Positions 61,483 through 64,000 of a stretch of DNA of 64,000 nt are shown piece after piece. Source of the DNA: Lachnospiraceae bacterium (GTDB lineage Bacteria; Bacillota; Clostridia; Lachnospirales; Lachnospiraceae). The notes under the pieces were generated by a model that did not search any database, had not been told where the DNA came from, and saw only the letters and a list, made by a program, of their open reading frames with translations. The position numbers and the translations under genes are program-made. The stretch lies in assembly GCA_017622845.1 (NCBI GenBank), contig JAGAQJ010000010.1, positions 1 through 64,000 on the forward strand. The letters are read 5' to 3'. The first letter of the stretch is position 1. Every line of letters starts with the position of its first letter.

Positions 61483-63146
61483 TAGAATAAATCTTCTAAT
61501 AAATAGTACAGGTCGCTGTCATACAGCTCATCCTGAATTTCTTCCCCTAGTTCCATTAGCTCGTCTTCATCTGCATTTCCTAAGTCAAATTCCTTGCCGC
61601 TGTATTTTTCCATCTTTACGTTCTTAGAAATTGTTAACTCGACATCCTCTAAATAAGGGCCATAATAGCTGCCTAACCTGTCTATTTTCATTGTTAATCC
61701 GGAACCGGATTTTGTAAGCTTACCCTCAATGCTGTAGGCACCCACACTGATTGTAACCTTATCATTTTCATAGTTGTATTCCAGACTTCCGATGTCCTGG
61801 CTTCTGCTTCCGTTTCCGTTTCTTGTCTTTAAGGTAAACTTTTCCTTAGAACCGTTATCCTCACCCTTTAACTGAACTCTGTAAGAGCCTGACTTAAAGG
61901 TCATGTTCTGCATTCTATAATCACCGCCTTCAAAGCAAAGCTCCATTTTACCATCAAGGTCTTCGCCCTCCAGCCTGATTGCCGCAAGCTGATTTTTGTA
62001 AATATAGAAGGTGGCATGAATATCTTCCATATCCTCAAATTCATCTCTCAGGTCGTCAAATTCATCCACAAGGTCTTCTGTGTCAAGCAGTTCATTATCG
62101 TACAGGAAAGCATAGTTATTATTGATAATATCTTCCATGCCGTCTATGATATGGATAAAATTATTTCCTGTAACAATTGCTGTATAACCTTTGCAGTTGA
62201 CATCCTTATCGTTAATCGTAAATTCTTCTTTTTCTGCATTGACAAGCTCAAGGCTGGTGAACTCTTTTAAAACAACCTTTGTCAGCTCTTTATAGATATC
62301 ATTATTACTGCCTTGTGCAAAAGACTCCAGCATCGCATTCACGGTATCAATATCATCAATCTCGTCTACCAGATATCCTGTATTTTTCTCCTTATAGTTA
62401 TATACAAATACTTTTTTTGATACAACAGGGATTTGAACCTTTACAGACTTCGAATCAATGCCTGCAAGCATCTCCACCTTGGGATAGCTTTCAAAATCCA
62501 GCAAAACAGATACCTGTTTTTCTTTTCCGCTGACTCTGGCTTCGCCGCTTATCTGATTGCCGTTCACTTCACCAGAGGCAGAAACGGTAAACTTATCTCC
62601 TGCCAAAGCGCTTAATGGCTCTAAGACTTTCATAATATGCGGCTGATCCTTAAAGGTATTGGCTGCTGCTTTCATTACCTTTCCGGACTTTCCAAGAAAT
62701 AGTCCGGAGCTGATAACTGCACATACCACCACTGCGAATACTGCAACGGCTGCTGCAATGCCGATAAAAATCGGTAACTTCTTCTTCTTTGCCTTAATCG
62801 GCTTTCCTGTCATCGGGTCAAAGCCTCCCGGCGCGTTCTGCTGCGCTGCGGCTGACTGATTAATCGGCTTTCCTGTCATCGGGTCAAAACCTCCCGGTGC
62901 GTTCTGCTGCGGCGCGGCTGACTGGTTAATCGGTTCTCCTGTCATCGGGTCAAAGCCTCCCGGTGCGTTCTGCTGCGGCGCGGCTGACTGGTTAATCGGT
63001 TCTCCTGTCATCGGGTCAAAACCTCCCGGTGCGTTCTGCTGCGGCGCGGCTGACTGGTTAATTGGTTCTCCTGTCATCGGGTCAAACTGTAAGCTGCTTT
63101 CCTCATTATCTTCAATTGGTTTTCCTGTCATTGGATCAAAAGTCAT
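61482..63146 (-). CDS. Repeat-bearing single-pass membrane protein of the secretion locus
   Basis: This 554-residue protein opens with FDPMTG(K/E)PI repeats (four full 22-residue copies at 21-108, partial ones on each side), then a KAKKKK stop-transfer run, one membrane segment (about 125-147), and an outside domain of about 400 residues rich in strands and acidic patches. The outside domain resembles LolA-like or DUF6583-like sheet proteins only in general character; I do not assign a family. GGAG precedes the start. It is second in the operon, 39 bases after the zinc-ribbon gene. Confidence 0.75.
   Translation of the reverse strand: MTFDPMTGKPIEDNEESSLQFDPMTGEPINQSAAPQQNAPGGFDPMTGEPINQSAAPQQNAPGGFDPMTGEPINQSAAPQQNAPGGFDPMTGKPINQSAAAQQNAPGGFDPMTGKPIKAKKKKLPIFIGIAAAVAVFAVVVCAVISSGLFLGKSGKVMKAAANTFKDQPHIMKVLEPLSALAGDKFTVSASGEVNGNQISGEARVSGKEKQVSVLLDFESYPKVEMLAGIDSKSVKVQIPVVSKKVFVYNYKEKNTGYLVDEIDDIDTVNAMLESFAQGSNNDIYKELTKVVLKEFTSLELVNAEKEEFTINDKDVNCKGYTAIVTGNNFIHIIDGMEDIINNNYAFLYDNELLDTEDLVDEFDDLRDEFEDMEDIHATFYIYKNQLAAIRLEGEDLDGKMELCFEGGDYRMQNMTFKSGSYRVQLKGEDNGSKEKFTLKTRNGNGSRSQDIGSLEYNYENDKVTISVGAYSIEGKLTKSGSGLTMKIDRLGSYYGPYLEDVELTISKNVKMEKYSGKEFDLGNADEDELMELGEEIQDELYDSDLYYLLEDLF
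62823..63086. repeat. 66-base coding tandem repeat
   Basis: Four nearly identical 66-base units encode FDPMTG-EPINQSAAPQQNAPGG. Near-identity at the DNA level suggests recent expansion, and copy number may vary between strains. Confidence 0.9.
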
Positions 63147-63185
63147 TTTTTATTCTCCTATTATATAATAATCTCTCATGAAACA

Positions 63186-63578
63186 TTAGCCTAAAGGTGA
63201 ACCGCACTTACTGCAGAATTTATAAATTCCTGCACTCTGGGCACCGCACTTAGGGCAGACTTTTACTGATTCCACAGACTGAGCAGTTCCTAAAATCTGC
63301 TTTTGCTCTGCCGCAAGCTGTTCAATCGCCTTCTTCTGCTGCTCGATTTCTTCGTACTTTCCCGTAATCTCGTGAACGATTTCCATAACTGCATCTTCGT
63401 AGCTTTCACCCGTTATTGTTTTTCCATATACAATTTCACCTATATTCATTTTCAATGTCTGTATTTCCTTTTCCAATGTTGAAATATAGGTCTTACATTT
63501 GGATTCCTCCATAAAACTATTGGTCTTTACATTAATTGCTGTAAGTCCTTTTGAAAATGATTCTTTTAATGAAGCCAT
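63186..63578 (-). CDS. Coiled-coil zinc-ribbon protein
   Basis: This 130-residue cytoplasmic protein has a long coiled coil (about 25-100; EEIEQQKKAIEQLAAEQKQI) and a C-terminal ribbon CPKCGAQ...CSKCGSPLG. It is the first gene of the secretion operon, with GGAGGAG before the start and a promoter about 110 bases upstream. It may be a scaffold or regulator; function unknown. Confidence 0.8.
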   Translation of the reverse strand: MASLKESFSKGLTAINVKTNSFMEESKCKTYISTLEKEIQTLKMNIGEIVYGKTITGESYEDAVMEIVHEITGKYEEIEQQKKAIEQLAAEQKQILGTAQSVESVKVCPKCGAQSAGIYKFCSKCGSPLG

Positions 63579-63685
63579 AATCTCCTCCTCATAATCCCTC
63601 TCATTGCCATGTTTTGCTGCTATTTAGAAAATAATACACAAATTGTTACTTATTGTCTGAATAGTTGGAAAAATGTCATGCCCTT

Positions 63686-63714
63686 ATATTAACATTCTTT
63701 TATGACAATCGCAA
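63686..63714 (-). promoter_or_regulatory. Promoter of the type VII secretion operon
   Basis: Minus-strand TTGCGA (63714-63709) and TAATAT (63691-63686), spacer 17, with a leader of about 100 bases before the first gene. Confidence 0.6.
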
Positions 63715-63744
63715 GTGCTTTGCACCATGTCATATCAATTTACT

Positions 63745-63897
63745 GTAACAGTTCAGCCTTTTATACATTCCTATCCGGACGAAAACGGCAGATAGTATCC
63801 CTCCGGCTGCCGTTTTCTGTTCATTAAAATCGTAAAATAGAATCGTTGTCAGTACACAGAAGTCCAGCAGAAATAATCCATAAGGCTGAACTGTTAC
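63745..63897. repeat. R1 intergenic element, copy C (short form)
   Basis: A 153-base element has perfect terminal inverted repeats (GTAACAGTTCAGCCTT and its complement). Direct repeats CAATTTACT flank it (63736-63744 and 63898-63906). The interior keeps only the gtccggacgaaaacggcag region and parts of the left half of the long copies. Bases 63898-64000 show nothing further. Confidence 0.85.
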
Positions 63898-64000
63898 CAA
63901 TTTACTGTCGATTTCCTTTATTTATGCCTTAAAAATAAACGAGAGCTGGCAATTTTGTTCCTCTCCTTACAGGCTCGTGTAAATCGAGTAGGCTCTGTCC

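Noticed and set aside
62823..63086. CRISPR-like regular repeats
   Set aside because: The 66-base units are directly adjacent, in frame, and encode a peptide repeat; there are no spacers.

Overview
The window looks like chromosomal DNA of a Gram-positive gut-type clostridium, most likely Lachnospiraceae. Supporting signs are AT-rich promoters with 17-18 base spacers, strong GGAGG-type ribosome sites, lipobox lipoproteins, a GH13_4/GH32/PfkB sucrose operon with a LacI-type regulator, GH43 hemicellulases, zinc-ribbon membrane proteins and bacterial Ser/Thr kinases. I cannot name the genus from sequence alone.

Region by region. 0.7-3.6 kb: a lipoprotein binding protein followed by a chemotaxis receptor. 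3.6-12.4 kb: a sucrose-type catabolic operon (amylosucrase-family GH13, fructokinase, GH32, two permeases, binding protein), divergent from its LacI-family regulator, with two opposed operator copies in the control region. 12.4-19.3 kb: MFS efflux pump with MarR regulator, XRE membrane regulator, HicAB toxin-antitoxin pair, 6-phosphofructokinase, MscL and a DUF4303 protein. 19.4-19.7 kb: tRNA-Tyr and tRNA-Leu. 19.9-30 kb: alpha/beta hydrolase, Sel1 protein, two GH43 enzymes divergent from an AraC regulator, DUF4349 lipoprotein, UPF0178 protein, two GNAT acetyltransferases and an untracked 45-residue ORF with its own ribosome site and terminator. 30.7-36.4 kb: a four-gene cell-surface operon (zinc-ribbon membrane protein, metallophosphoesterase, AlgX-like SGNH protein, pectinesterase-like beta-helix protein). 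36.7-39.7 kb: a frameshifted nuclease-like gene, a DUF4143 ATPase, and debris resembling integrative-element genes.

39.8-63.6 kb is the main system, all on the minus strand: a non-canonical type VII (Esx/WXG100) secretion locus. Read 5' to 3' it encodes a zinc-ribbon coiled-coil protein, a repeat-bearing membrane protein, a membrane Ser/Thr kinase with TPRs, a 42-residue membrane peptide, a leucine-rich-repeat membrane protein, a vWA/discoidin-like membrane protein, a membrane pseudokinase with a YARHG ectodomain, a vWA-TM-FHA protein, a 1670-residue EssC-type ATPase with FHA domains, a YukD/EsaB-like ubiquitin-fold protein, a helical partner, eight WXG100 proteins, a lipoprotein, a lipase carrying a C-terminal WXG100-like domain, and several small immunity-type genes. 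No EsaA, EssA or standard EssB gene is seen. My inference is that the pseudokinase stands in for EssB/YukC, that kinase and FHA domains provide phospho-control, and that the lipase with the adjacent lipoprotein is a reversed-domain effector with its immunity protein.

Three families of short inverted-repeat intergenic elements are scattered through the window. R1 and R2 begin near GTAAC and have flanking direct repeats of about 8 bases, consistent with IS66-type MITEs. R3 is 165 bases long and both copies abut a gene's stop codon inside the secretion locus.
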